43,153 nt of DNA from Lachnospiraceae bacterium (GTDB lineage Bacteria > Bacillota > Clostridia > Lachnospirales > Lachnospiraceae). The stretch lies in NCBI GenBank assembly GCA_017469405.1, contig JAFUGL010000135.1, positions 1 to 43,153 on the forward strand, given 5' to 3'. Below, piece by piece: positions 1 through 9,028 of the stretch (its first letter is position 1; the number at the start of each line of letters is the position of its first letter). The translations under genes and the position numbers were made by a program. A model generated the notes under the pieces. The model saw nothing but the letters and a program-made list of their open reading frames with translations, ran no database searches and was not told where the DNA came from.

Positions 1-184
1 ATGATAAAACACCACAATTTATAGCCATATTCAAGTAACTTCCGGAAGAATAAGCAGATTGTGGCTAACAGAACATGATAAAACACCACAATTTATAGCC
101 ATATTCATGTAACTCCTGGAAAAATAAGCAGATTGTGGCTAACAGAACACAAGAAAACGCCCTGATTTATAGCCATATGTTTAA
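1..184. repeat. 74-bp tandem repeat, two full units and a partial third
   Basis: Units at 1-74 and 75-148 are nearly identical, and a degenerate third unit begins at 149. Each unit contains the complementary blocks CCACAAT and ATTGTGG, so each could form a stem-loop. The array stops just before hairpin element copy A. A different tandem array with almost the same period (73 bp) precedes copy B at 42112. No coding potential was recognised. The array may extend left of the window. Confidence 0.85.
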
Positions 185-214
185 AATCAAAATAAGAAGT
201 ATATAAACACGTAC

Positions 215-555
215 TCATCACGCGCAGCGTGTCGGCAGGATATGGGTTTAGCTGCCGGTTCATAAACTATATGGGTGCGAAATCATATATAGGTCTTTAG
301 AAGGACCATTTAGAGACGCGTTCACTTAGCGAAATATAATGAGAAAATAGGGATTTGAAGCTTTTGCATTCATGCAAAAAAAGCGTCAGATCCCTATTTT
401 TGAAATTATATTGAGGTTAGTGAGCCTGCGTCTAAACTCTCACGAGAGCGTGTCCTTCGAAGACCTGATATATGATAAGCACCCTTAAGGAAACTTACTC
501 CGGCAGTTACACCCTCTATATCCTGCCGACCCTACCCGTATAAACCGGAATTTAA
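215..555. repeat. Giant-hairpin repeat element, copy A
   Basis: This ~340-bp intergenic element is repeated at 42261-42598 in the same orientation. It folds on itself over its whole length. TCGGCAGGATAT near 231 pairs with ATATCCTGCCGA near 520. The GGGTGCGAAATCATATATAG region (about 272) pairs with the CTGATATATGATAAGCACCC region (about 465). AATATAAT pairs with ATTATATT. The innermost stem (about 345-402) differs in sequence from copy B but is still self-complementary. It shares the core blocks ACTTAGCGA, TGCGTCT and CGAGAGCGTG with the palindromes inside the trp operon. It could act as structured RNA or as a mobile or selected DNA palindrome. The sequence shows the structure, not the function. 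Confidence 0.8.
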
Positions 556-566
556 GTATTTTTTTG

Positions 567-595
567 TTGCATTGGGTATAAGATAAAACTATAAT
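567..595 (+). promoter_or_regulatory. Sigma-A type promoter for the LysR gene
   Basis: TTGCAT at 567-572 and TATAAT at 590-595 are separated by exactly 17 bases. The next gene on this strand is the LysR regulator at 757. Confidence 0.6.
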
Positions 596-606
596 GATGT
601 TATGGG

Positions 607-626
607 TTATAGGTGCAGACTATAAT
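607..626 (+). promoter_or_regulatory. Candidate LysR-type binding site
   Basis: TTATAG-N7-CTATAA (607-625) is a perfect dyad with the T-N11-A character of LysR boxes. It lies just downstream of the promoter of the LysR gene, so it could mediate autorepression. The block AGACTATAAT (617-626) recurs before the second LysR gene at 23796. Binding is inferred. Confidence 0.45.
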
Positions 627-756
627 ACATGAAAGAAAAAACGAATTATTCAAGGATAGTTATCTATGATATATTAAGCAAAGGAAAGATATTGCATTTG
701 TATTATAGAGTTGTCCGATGCACCAGTTTAATTTAAGAAGAAATGAGGAAAAAGTT

Positions 757-1668
757 ATGACATTGGTACAATTAAAGTATGCAATTACCGTTGCGGGAGA
801 AAATTCATTAAATGATGCGGCAAAGAAGCTTTTCATCTCACAGCCGAGCTTGTCGGCAGCGATACATTCGCTTGAGGAAGAGATTGGAATTGAGCTGTTT
901 ATAAGATCAAAGACAGGTATCAAGGTTACTCCTGAAGGGCTTGAATTTATAGGTTATGCAAGACAGGTTGTTGAACAGTATGATCTTTTGGATTCAAAGT
1001 ACATTTCAAAGTCGGATGTGAAAAAGAAGTTCAGCGTGTCTATGCAGCATTATACATTTGCGGTTGAAACCTTTTTGAAACTGGTTGAGCAGTTCGGTCT
1101 TGATGAGTATGAATTTGAGGTAAATGAAACCAAGACACATGAGATTCTTGAAAATGTAAGAAATTATAAGAGTGAAATCGGTGTGCTCTATCTCAATGAC
1201 TTTAATCAGACCATTCTTATGAGACTTTTTGATGAATACGGACTGGAATTTCATGATTTATTTGAGTGCAGCATATGTGTATATATGAGCAAGTCTAATC
1301 CGCTTTCCAAAAAGAAACTTATTACGCTTGAGGATTTGGAGGATTATCCTTGTCTTGCATTTCAGCAGGGAGAACATAATTCCTTCTACTATGCGGAGGA
1401 GGTTCTTAGTACATATAAATATAAGAGACTTATCCGTGCGAACGACAGGGCGACGATGCTCAATCTTATGGTAGGCTTAAACGGCTATACACTTTGTTCG
1501 GGTATCATCTGCGAGGAGTTAAACGGAGAAAATTACTGTGCGGTTAAGCTTAAGTCGGATGAAAAGATGAGGATAGGATATATAACAAGAAAAAATGCAA
1601 ATATTAGTGAGATTGGCAGGAAATATATCGAGGAATTAGCCAAGTACAAGGATAAGGTAATGGACTAG
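757..1668 (+). CDS. LysR-family transcriptional regulator (303 aa)
   Basis: The protein has an N-terminal LysR winged helix-turn-helix at about residues 1-60, with the typical AAKKLFISQPSLSAAIHSLE recognition region, followed by a periplasmic-binding-like effector domain. The start is placed at ATG 757 because GAGG lies eight bases upstream and this gives exactly the length of its paralog at 23896. An in-frame ATG at 718 has no comparable ribosome binding site. It heads the PLP/cysteine/nitrogenase-like locus and is a clear paralog of the second LysR, which sits beyond the ABC transporter. A CysB- or CmbR-like role sensing a sulfur metabolite is inferred from neighbours only. The stop codon lies inside a long palindrome. 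Confidence 0.9.
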   Translation: MTLVQLKYAITVAGENSLNDAAKKLFISQPSLSAAIHSLEEEIGIELFIRSKTGIKVTPEGLEFIGYARQVVEQYDLLDSKYISKSDVKKKFSVSMQHYTFAVETFLKLVEQFGLDEYEFEVNETKTHEILENVRNYKSEIGVLYLNDFNQTILMRLFDEYGLEFHDLFECSICVYMSKSNPLSKKKLITLEDLEDYPCLAFQQGEHNSFYYAEEVLSTYKYKRLIRANDRATMLNLMVGLNGYTLCSGIICEELNGENYCAVKLKSDEKMRIGYITRKNANISEIGRKYIEELAKYKDKVMD

Positions 1669-1831
1669 TGCAGCCATCTCCAAATAAATCGACTATATAA
1701 CTTGCCTAAATTGACATCTGCTTCGTTGCTCTCACTCGACGTAGCTACGGCTACGACTCGTTCGAGACGCTTTGCAGAATGACAATTTATGCGTCGTTAA
1801 TAGTCGAAGTATTTGAAAACGGATGCACTAG
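1665..1831. repeat. Long intergenic palindrome after LysR
   Basis: The arms CTAGTGCA (1665-1672) and TGCACTAG (1824-1831) bound a nested inverted repeat. Inner matched blocks include CGACTAT/ATAGTCG, AAATTG/CAATTT and TCTGC/GCAGA, with an innermost GACGTAGC-type stem. It overlaps the lysR stop codon and could terminate or process the transcript. It resembles the giant hairpins elsewhere in the window in architecture but only weakly in sequence. Confidence 0.7.
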
Positions 1832-1947
1832 TACGGTTTACATCCAAGGAAATATGTTGGAATTGTGTGACTTATATATAAGAAAATATGTAGGTGAAGT
1901 TAAAAGAATTTAAAGAGAGTTAATAATGATTTATTCAGGAGGTAAAA

Positions 1948-3108
1948 ATGGGTAGGAGCATAGATACTAAGTGTCTTCACTTGGAGGAAGACGAGGGCTT
2001 ATTTGAAAATTACGGAGCGATCAGCTTTCCCATATATCAGACAGCAACTTATGCTCATCCGGGTGTAGGAAGAAGCACCGGATATGACTATAGCAGGCTT
2101 CAGAATCCGACCAAAAATCATCTTGAGAAGGTGGTTGCAGCGTTGGAAAACGGAACTGATGCAGTGGCACTTTCATCAGGTATGGCGGCTATAGCTCTTA
2201 TGATGGAGCTATTTAAACCCGGGGATCACATCATTATTGACTCGGATCTTTATGGCGGAAGCATAAGACTTTTTGATAATATTTCCATTAAAAACGGTAT
2301 CAGTATTACAAGGATAGACTGTTATAAAGATGATATTGAAAGCTATATAAATGAACATACAAAAGCAATTTATATTGAAACTCCAACCAACCCGATGATG
2401 AATGTCACCGATATAGAAAAAACCGCAAAAATTGCGAAAGAACATGGCGCATTGCTTGTAGTGGATAATACATTTTTAACTCCGTATCTTCAAAATCCAC
2501 TCGATCTTGGTGCGGATATTGTCTTGCATAGCGGTACGAAATATCTCGGAGGACACAATGATACGCTGGCAGGCTTTATCGTTACAAAGGATGAGGAGCT
2601 CGGAGAAAGATTTAAGTTCTTGTTAAAGACTATCGGATGCGGTATAGCACCTTTTGATGCATGGCTTATCCTAAGAGGTATTAAGACTCTGGGTATACGT
2701 ATGGAGCGTGCGGAGAAAAATGCCAAAGCTTTGGCAGAGTGGATGCTTAATGAGGAAAGTATAACAAAGGTAATTTATCCGGGACTTAAGGAACATCCGG
2801 GATATGAGATAATGAAAAAGCAAAGCAGGGGCTTTGGTGCTATGATTACATTTCAGGTTGAGAGTAAGGAATTTGCGCTTTCCATACTCGAAAAGGTCAG
2901 GATGATAAAGTATGCGGAAAGCCTTGGTGGTGTTGACACTCTGATTACTTATCCGACAACTCAGACACATGCGGATGTACCTAAAGAGATAAGAGAGAAA
3001 AATGGTATAACAGAAGCTACACTCCGTCTATCAGTAGGTATAGAGGACGTAGAGGATCTTATAAGCGAGCTTTCTGCCGTGTTTGAAGATATTAAAAAAG
3101 AAAGATAA
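1948..3108 (+). CDS. Cys/Met metabolism PLP enzyme (cystathionine gamma-synthase / O-acetylhomoserine sulfhydrylase-like)
   Basis: This is a fold-type I PLP enzyme of 386 aa, the normal length for the MetB/MetC/MGL family. Visible motifs are YDYSR (47-51) for phosphate contact from the partner subunit, SSGMAA (77-82), VVDNT (171-175) and the Schiff-base lysine K198 in SGTKYLGGHND. The position of the methionine gamma-lyase cysteine is glycine (LYGGSIRLF), which favours a synthase or thiolyase over a dedicated methionine gamma-lyase. The likely reaction is gamma-replacement on an activated homoserine with cysteine, sulfide or methanethiol. In this neighbourhood it could trap a thiol released by the nitrogenase-like reductase, which is inference. 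Strong RBS AGGAGG precedes ATG 1948. The C-S lyase follows 79 bp later, probably in the same operon. Confidence 0.85.
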   Translation: MGRSIDTKCLHLEEDEGLFENYGAISFPIYQTATYAHPGVGRSTGYDYSRLQNPTKNHLEKVVAALENGTDAVALSSGMAAIALMMELFKPGDHIIIDSDLYGGSIRLFDNISIKNGISITRIDCYKDDIESYINEHTKAIYIETPTNPMMNVTDIEKTAKIAKEHGALLVVDNTFLTPYLQNPLDLGADIVLHSGTKYLGGHNDTLAGFIVTKDEELGERFKFLLKTIGCGIAPFDAWLILRGIKTLGIRMERAEKNAKALAEWMLNEESITKVIYPGLKEHPGYEIMKKQSRGFGAMITFQVESKEFALSILEKVRMIKYAESLGGVDTLITYPTTQTHADVPKEIREKNGITEATLRLSVGIEDVEDLISELSAVFEDIKKER

Positions 3109-3187
3109 AATAATTTGCCGGTTTTATAGCTTATATTAGAATAAAAAGATATATGCGACAGTAAGAATTAAATTACGGAGGAGAGAT

Positions 3188-4366
3188 ATGTCTGAAAGAA
3201 ATCTTGATTTTGATAAAGTATATAACAGGAAAAATACCAAGTCTTTGAAATATGATTTTGCCAAGATAAGAAATAAGCCTGAGGATGTGCTGCCGCTTTG
3301 GGTGGCAGATATGGATTTTAAGGTTTCAAGCTATGTTGAGGATGCTTTGGTAGAACTTGCAAAGCACGGAATATTTGGATACAGCGAGGTTGAAACTCCA
3401 TACTTTGAGGCTATAAAGGGCTGGATGAAAAAAAGACATAATTGGGAACCAAATGAGAGGTGGCTTATTAAAACACCAGGAATAGTATTTGCCTTGGCGA
3501 TGGCCGTTAAGGCATATACTGATAAAGGCGATGGTGTTTTAATTATGCCACCTGTTTATTATCCGTTTTTTGAGGTTATAGAGGACAACGAAAGAATGGT
3601 AATAAGCAATGAGCTTGTAATGGGCGAGGATAACAGGTATCATATAGATTTTCTTGACTTTGAGAAAAAAATCGTCAGTGAAAATGTAAAGCTTTTCCTG
3701 CTTTGTAATCCACATAATCCGGGAGGCAGAGTATGGACTAAGGAGGAGCTTTTGAGAATCGGAGATATCTGCCTTAAGCATAACGTGATTGTTGTAAGTG
3801 ATGAGATTCATCAGGACTTCGTATTTGGCGATGCAAAGCATACTGTGTTTGCGGATATCAAAGAGGAATTTTTGGGTATAACCGTAACATGTACTTCGCC
3901 GACCAAGACCTTTAATCTTGCGGGAACTCAGATTTCCAATATATTTATAGCTGATGATAAATTAAGGCAAGCCTTTAAGAAACAGGTAGATGCTGCCGGC
4001 TACAGTCAGTGCAATGTAATGGGTCTAGTAGCGGGAGAGGCAGCATATCTTTATGGTGAGGAATGGTTTGAGGCTGTCAAGGAATATATATGGGATAATA
4101 TAAAATTTATACAGGAATATATTGATAAAAACCTAAAGGGTGTAACCATGACCAACCAGGAGGGTACTTATCTGGTCTGGCTTGATTTTAAGGGGACGGG
4201 TATCCCGGCAGATGAAATTGACAGAAGGATTTTATATGAGGCAAAGCTATGGCTTGATTCCGGTGCTATATTTGGCAAGTCGGGAGAGGGCTATCAGAGA
4301 ATAAATGCAGCGTGCCCGAGAAGTATTTTAGAGGAAGCGCTTGATAGGATAAGGAGGGTGATTTAG
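3188..4366 (+). CDS. PatB/MalY-type PLP C-S lyase (cystathionine beta-lyase-like)
   Basis: This is a fold-type I aminotransferase-like protein of 392 aa. PLPLWVADMDF at the N-terminus (VLPLWVADMDF, 35-45), CNPHNPGGRVW (173-183), SDEIHQD (204-210) and the PLP lysine K240 in SPTKTFNLAG are diagnostic of the MalY/PatB branch. Members cleave C-S bonds of cystathionine or cysteine conjugates to thiol or sulfide, pyruvate and ammonia. RBS GGAGGAG lies just before ATG 3188. It sits between the gamma-synthase-like enzyme and CysK, and a second PatB paralog lies at 26409, so C-S chemistry brackets the locus. Exact substrate cannot be read from sequence. Confidence 0.87.
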   Translation: MSERNLDFDKVYNRKNTKSLKYDFAKIRNKPEDVLPLWVADMDFKVSSYVEDALVELAKHGIFGYSEVETPYFEAIKGWMKKRHNWEPNERWLIKTPGIVFALAMAVKAYTDKGDGVLIMPPVYYPFFEVIEDNERMVISNELVMGEDNRYHIDFLDFEKKIVSENVKLFLLCNPHNPGGRVWTKEELLRIGDICLKHNVIVVSDEIHQDFVFGDAKHTVFADIKEEFLGITVTCTSPTKTFNLAGTQISNIFIADDKLRQAFKKQVDAAGYSQCNVMGLVAGEAAYLYGEEWFEAVKEYIWDNIKFIQEYIDKNLKGVTMTNQEGTYLVWLDFKGTGIPADEIDRRILYEAKLWLDSGAIFGKSGEGYQRINAACPRSILEEALDRIRRVI

Positions 4367-4476
4367 AGAAATTTTGCTTATTTAAAGCTTCGGATAACAT
4401 GTTGAAAAAAGGACTTATTATCCGGGTATAAGTTTTACTTATAACAAGCTAGAAAATTAAGCAATAGCGCAGAGTA

Positions 4477-4505
4477 TTGACAAAATAATACAATAGGAAT
4501 ACAAT
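4477..4505 (+). promoter_or_regulatory. Near-consensus promoter for cysK
   Basis: TTGACA (4477-4482) and TACAAT (4500-4505) are spaced by 17 bases. CysK begins 124 bp downstream, leaving a long leader. A strong separate promoter suggests cysK is expressed independently of the two genes before it. Confidence 0.65.
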
Positions 4506-4519
4506 AAATACATAGTAAT

Positions 4520-4536
4520 CCTACTAGGAAAGTAGG
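4520..4536 (+). promoter_or_regulatory. Candidate operator CCTAC-N7-GTAGG downstream of the cysK promoter
   Basis: The inverted repeat CCTAC (4520-4524) and GTAGG (4532-4536) starts about 15 bp after the -10 box, a typical position for a repressor site. The Rrf2-family regulator encoded at 12536 is an obvious candidate because CymR-type Rrf2 proteins control cysteine genes in Firmicutes. Binding is inferred. Confidence 0.35.
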
Positions 4537-4629
4537 AAATACCTAAACGATGCTTTTGAAAAAACTAAAAAATCTAAAAAACAGATGCTTTTGAAAAAAT
4601 AATTTAGTAAATGAAAGGGGAAATAATTT

Positions 4630-5568
4630 ATGAGTAAGATCAAGGAAAGCGCATTAGAGTTAATAGGAGGAACTCCTATACTTAAGTTAAACGGATATTC
4701 TAAGAAACAGGGAATAACCGGTGCAACTATTTTAGCAAAGCTGGAGTATCTTAATCCGGCCGGTTCAGTTAAGGATAGAATTGCATTGGCTATGATAGAA
4801 GAAGCAGAAAAAAGCGGAGAGCTTAAGCCGGGGGCTACCATTATCGAGCCTACCAGCGGAAACACAGGTATAGGTTTAGCAGCAGTTGCAGCTGCCAAGG
4901 GTTACAAGGCGGTTCTTACTCTTCCTGACACCATGAGTGTTGAGAGAAGAAACCTGCTTAAGGCTTACGGTGCTGAGTTAGTACTCACTGAGGGTGCTAA
5001 GGGTATGAAGGGTGCCATAGCTAAGGCTGAGGAGTTAAAGGAAAGCACTCCGGGTGCTATCATCCTTGGACAGTTTGTAAATCCTGCTAACCCTGCAATT
5101 CATAAGGCTACTACAGGTCCTGAAATCTGGGAGCAGACTGACGGAAAGGTAGATATCTTTGTAGCAGGTGTAGGTACCGGTGGAACTATCACAGGTGTAG
5201 GCGAGTATCTTAAGGAGCAGAATCCTGATGTTAAGGTTGTTGCTGTTGAGCCTGCAGGAAGCCCTGTGCTTTCAACAGGTACACCTGGTGCACATAAGAT
5301 CCAGGGTATTGGTGCAGGATTTGTGCCGGATGTACTTAATACCAAGGTGTATGATGAGATAATTACAATTGAAAATGAAGATGCATTTGCAGAGGGTAAG
5401 GCATTTGCAATTAGTGAGGGTATCCTTGTGGGTATCTCCTCAGGTGCTGCCTTAAAGGCTGCTGCTATACTTGCAGCAAGACCTGAAAATGCCGGAAAAA
5501 CTATAGTTGCATTGCTTCCTGATTCAGGTGACCGTTACTTATCAACACCACTGTTTAACAACAACTAA
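4630..5568 (+). CDS. cysK: Cysteine synthase A (O-acetylserine sulfhydrylase)
   Basis: This fold-type II PLP enzyme of 312 aa makes cysteine from O-acetylserine and sulfide. The PLP lysine is K48 in NPAGSVKDR, the substrate loop is TSGNTG (75-80), the PLP phosphate loop is GTGGTITG and the canonical [11 protein letters not shown] segment is present. Length and all motifs are normal. RBS AAAGGGG precedes ATG 4630. It has its own consensus promoter and is followed by an intrinsic terminator, so it is probably monocistronic. Codon use is richer in highly expressed codons (GGT, GCT, CTT) than its neighbours, fitting a housekeeping role. Confidence 0.95.
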   Translation: MSKIKESALELIGGTPILKLNGYSKKQGITGATILAKLEYLNPAGSVKDRIALAMIEEAEKSGELKPGATIIEPTSGNTGIGLAAVAAAKGYKAVLTLPDTMSVERRNLLKAYGAELVLTEGAKGMKGAIAKAEELKESTPGAIILGQFVNPANPAIHKATTGPEIWEQTDGKVDIFVAGVGTGGTITGVGEYLKEQNPDVKVVAVEPAGSPVLSTGTPGAHKIQGIGAGFVPDVLNTKVYDEIITIENEDAFAEGKAFAISEGILVGISSGAALKAAAILAARPENAGKTIVALLPDSGDRYLSTPLFNNN

Positions 5569-5599
5569 GAGTAACCAAACTAAGTATTCATAAAACAGG

Positions 5600-5632
5600 A
5601 TGCCAGAGGTTAAAGCCTCTGGCATTTCCTTT
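5600..5632 (+). terminator. Intrinsic terminator of cysK
   Basis: ATGCCAGAGG-TTAAAG-CCTCTGGCAT forms a perfect 10-bp stem (5600-5625) followed by TTCCTTT. It separates cysK from the tRNA-nifB transcription unit. Confidence 0.85.
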
Positions 5633-5643
5633 AAATATTTTAA

Positions 5644-5713
5644 GGCGCCATGGCCGCTGGTAGGGCATAAGCTTGCAAAGCTGAAGTTGGCGGTTCGAAT
5701 CCGTCTGGTGCCG
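5644..5713 (+). tRNA. tRNA-Cys (anticodon GCA), atypical
   Basis: All four arms can be drawn. The acceptor stem GGCGCCA pairs with TGGTGCC (5644-5650 / 5706-5712). The D arm is GCC/GGC with GG in the loop. The anticodon loop TTGCAAA has anticodon GCA at 5675-5677. The T arm is GGCGG-TTCGAAT-CCGTC. Oddities: the discriminator base at 5713 is G, whereas U73 is a major identity element for cysteinyl-tRNA synthetase. The anticodon stem has one A.G mismatch, the D stem is only 3 bp, and CCA is not encoded. It lies 30 bp upstream of nifB, after a terminator, so it may be co-transcribed with the nitrogenase-like genes. It could be a degraded tRNA or a specialised tRNA-Cys. Confidence 0.75.
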
Positions 5714-5742
5714 TTTATAAAAAAGAAAGCAGGTGAGGTTAT

Positions 5743-6615
5743 ATGAGCAATACCTACAAGGATTTACAAAATTCACATCCTTGTTTTGGAGGACATAAGA
5801 ATAATGTTGGAAGAATTCATCTTCCTGTCAGTCCGGGTTGTAATATAGCCTGTACATTTTGTGATAGACAGATAAATGATGTGGAAGAACGGCCGGGTGT
5901 TACCTCAAAGGTGCTTAAGCCTAAGGAGAGTCTTGATATTTTAAAGAAGGCACTTGCCCTTTGTCCGGAGATTACGGTTGCGGGTATAGCCGGACCGGGA
6001 GATACTCTTGCAACAGATAATGCACTTGAAACTTTTAGGCTGATTAAGGAAGAATTTCCGGAGCTTATAAAGTGCATGAGTACAAACGGGCTTTTGTTAT
6101 ATGAGAGGGCGGATGACATACTTGAAGTCGGTATAGATTCTCTTACGGTCACCGTAAATGCGGTTGATCCCGAGATTGAAGCAAAGCTCAATAAATACAT
6201 CATATATCACGGCAAGGTGATAGAAGGTGCAGAGGGAGCAAAGATACTGATAGAAAACCAGCTTAAAGGAATTAAAAAGCTGGCGGATGCGGGAATGACC
6301 ATAAAGATTAATACGGTGCTTGTTCCGGATATAAACGGAGACCATATCGAAGAGATAGCAAAAACAGTAGCCGAGGCAGGCGCAAGCATTTATAACATAA
6401 TTCCTCTTATACCTCAGGCAGAGCTTAAAAATGAAAGAGCTCCTGTTTGCAGGGAGATTGATGAAGCAAGAACAAAAGCGTCCCAATATATAGATGTATT
6501 CAGACACTGCCAGCACTGTCGTGCCGATGCGGTGGGAGTACCCGGAAAGTCCGAATTCGGTGACCGGATATATCAAAGAAGAATAGCTGTAAAGGAAACA
6601 TTTTCACATGGATAA
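5743..6615 (+). CDS. nifB: NifB-type radical SAM nitrogenase cofactor maturase (290 aa, no NifX domain)
   Basis: NifB fuses two [4Fe-4S] clusters and inserts carbide to make the 8Fe NifB-co precursor. The radical SAM motif is C33-x3-C37-x2-C40 in CNIACTFC. The extra NifB ligands are also visible: HPC at residues 12-14 and C256-x2-C259 in HCQHCRADAVG. Other NifB signatures are GRIHLPVSPGC, ERPGV, AGPGDTLA and STNG. Length fits the short NifB form lacking the C-terminal NifX domain, which is instead encoded by the next gene with an 8-bp overlap. RBS AGGTGAGG precedes ATG 5743. The complete ligand set indicates that a genuine NifB-type cluster is made, rather than the simple [4Fe-4S] used by chlorophyll-type homologs. 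Confidence 0.9.
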   Translation: MSNTYKDLQNSHPCFGGHKNNVGRIHLPVSPGCNIACTFCDRQINDVEERPGVTSKVLKPKESLDILKKALALCPEITVAGIAGPGDTLATDNALETFRLIKEEFPELIKCMSTNGLLLYERADDILEVGIDSLTVTVNAVDPEIEAKLNKYIIYHGKVIEGAEGAKILIENQLKGIKKLADAGMTIKINTVLVPDINGDHIEEIAKTVAEAGASIYNIIPLIPQAELKNERAPVCREIDEARTKASQYIDVFRHCQHCRADAVGVPGKSEFGDRIYQRRIAVKETFSHG

Positions 6616-6967
6616 ATATAAATATCTTGTAGCAGTTGCTTCTTCAGACGAAATAGTTGTTAATACGCATTTCGGTAAAGCGGATACATTTCTAATATAT
6701 GGGATTTTAGAAGATAATAGCTTTGAGTACATAGAAAGAAGAGCTCTAAAGCCTGTATGTGAAGGTGGCGACCATGATGAGGGAAGGCTTATCGAAAATG
6801 CACAAAGCCTGAAGGATTGCGCATATGTACTGGTGAGCCGGATAGGCCCAAGGGCAGTAAATATACTTGAAGCAAACGGTATAACAGCGATGGAGATACC
6901 GGATATCATAGATAACGCATTAAATAAGATTATTTCATATGATGAAATTCAAAAGTTGTTTGAATAA
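6608..6967 (+). CDS. NifX/NifB-C-terminal-domain cofactor-binding protein
   Basis: This 119-aa protein has the dinitrogenase Fe-Mo-cofactor-binding (NifX/NafY) fold. It begins KYLVAVASSDEIVVNTHFGKADTF in the family pattern (read in two parts: KYLVAVASSDEI and VNTHFGKADTF) and ends with the DNALNKI region. It probably carries NifB-co or a related cluster from NifB to the apo-enzyme. It overlaps nifB by 8 bp, so translation is probably coupled; in many nitrogen fixers this domain is fused to NifB. It is a paralog of the 11914 protein but lacks that protein's Cys/Gly insert. Confidence 0.85.
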   Translation: MDKYKYLVAVASSDEIVVNTHFGKADTFLIYGILEDNSFEYIERRALKPVCEGGDHDEGRLIENAQSLKDCAYVLVSRIGPRAVNILEANGITAMEIPDIIDNALNKIISYDEIQKLFE

Positions 6968-7055
6968 ATAATATTAAAAAAGTATTCTATAAGATTGCTC
7001 TGATAAGTGTATAAAAGATTTTTCATTTTATATACAGGGCATTTATTAAAAATAA

Positions 7056-7925
<870 letters not shown>

Positions 7926-7958
7926 AAATTTATAGTGATAAGGAGAAGGTGAATAAAA

Positions 7959-8948
7959 ATGGCAAAGGTTTATGAATCAATTACGGAGCTTGTTGGAAGA
8001 ACACCTCTTTTGGAGGTTGTTAATTATGAAAAGGAGCATGGTTTAGAAGCTAAGCTTTTGGTGAAGCTTGAGTACTACAATCCTAATCAGAGTGTAAAGG
8101 ACAGAATTGCACTTTCAATGATAGAGGAGGCTGAAAAGAGCGGAAAGCTAAAGCCCGGATATACAATAATTGAGGCTACCAGCGGAAATACCGGAATAGG
8201 TCTTGCGGCGATTGCTGCAGCCAAGGGATATAAATTCAGAGTTTATATACAGGATAATGTAAGTAAGGAAAGATTTCAGGTGCTTAAGGCTTTTGGCGCA
8301 GAGGTAATAAAGCTTAGTGAAAATCCTGTTGTTATGGAGGTTCTGGAAAGTACAGGCGGAGACTTCGTTGCAGCTGTAAAGAAGCTTAAGGAGGTTATTC
8401 TTGCAGAGGAAACGGATGTATTTTTCACCGACCAGCTTACCAATCCTGCAAATCCGGGAGCTCATGAGGCAACCACAGGACCGGAGATATGGGAGGATAC
8501 AGATGGTAAGGTTGATATCCTTGTAGCAAATGTCGGAACAGGCGGTACGGTTTCCGGAACAGGAAAGTATCTTAAGGCTAAAAACCCCGATATAAAGGTG
8601 GTTGCGATCCAGCCGGGACCAAAGTCACTTCCAAGCGAAGCAGATCCGAATCCGGAGGATATAACCGGAGTTCATCCGTTTGACGGAATACCAAGTGAGA
8701 GAATTCCAAAGACCATGGATGTCAATATATATGATGAGAAGTTTGAGGTAGAAACCTATGAGGCTTACCAGGCAGCCAGAGAGGTAGCAAAGTCAGACGG
8801 AATCCTTATAGGTACTTCATCGGGAGCAGCTATATACGCAGCAACACAGGTTGCTAAAAGACCGGAAAATAAGGGTAAGACTATAGTTGCTATATTGCCT
8901 GACACAGGACTCAGATATCTTACAACAAATCTTTTTAATGTTGAATAA
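7959..8948 (+). CDS. Cysteine synthase-like PLP enzyme embedded between nifH and the nifD-like gene
   Basis: This is a fold-type II PLP enzyme of 329 aa. The PLP lysine is K47 in NPNQSVKDR, the substrate loop is TSGNTG (74-79), and the GTGGTVSGTG phosphate loop is present. Compared with CysK at 4630 it is longer and has an altered middle (SENPVVMEVLEST). The canonical KIQGIGAGF segment is replaced by a stretch with ITGVHPFDGIP. That segment helps form the active-site entrance in CysK, so the acceptor or nucleophile may differ (a thiol other than sulfide, or another activated serine). It starts 33 bp after nifH with RBS GGAGAAGG and is co-oriented with the nif-like genes. This suggests it captures the product of the reductase, which is inference. 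Confidence 0.85.
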   Translation: MAKVYESITELVGRTPLLEVVNYEKEHGLEAKLLVKLEYYNPNQSVKDRIALSMIEEAEKSGKLKPGYTIIEATSGNTGIGLAAIAAAKGYKFRVYIQDNVSKERFQVLKAFGAEVIKLSENPVVMEVLESTGGDFVAAVKKLKEVILAEETDVFFTDQLTNPANPGAHEATTGPEIWEDTDGKVDILVANVGTGGTVSGTGKYLKAKNPDIKVVAIQPGPKSLPSEADPNPEDITGVHPFDGIPSERIPKTMDVNIYDEKFEVETYEAYQAAREVAKSDGILIGTSSGAAIYAATQVAKRPENKGKTIVAILPDTGLRYLTTNLFNVE

Positions 8949-9028
8949 GAACCGGAACTTTAGAGTTCCAAATCAATTTGATACATGATAACAGTTTTAT
9001 TATATGAATATTTTAGGAGGCTTTATAG

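Noticed and set aside
215-555. Group II intron because of a GTGCG motif
   Set aside because: No domain V-like hairpin, no intron-encoded protein and no interrupted gene; a full-length fold-back explains the sequence.
660-923. 87-aa minus-strand frame across the LysR start
   Set aside because: Shadow of the LysR helix-turn-helix coding sequence on the other strand.
6097-6576. 159-aa minus-strand frame opposite nifB
   Set aside because: It is antisense to a strongly conserved gene, with no ribosome binding site and no recognisable motif.
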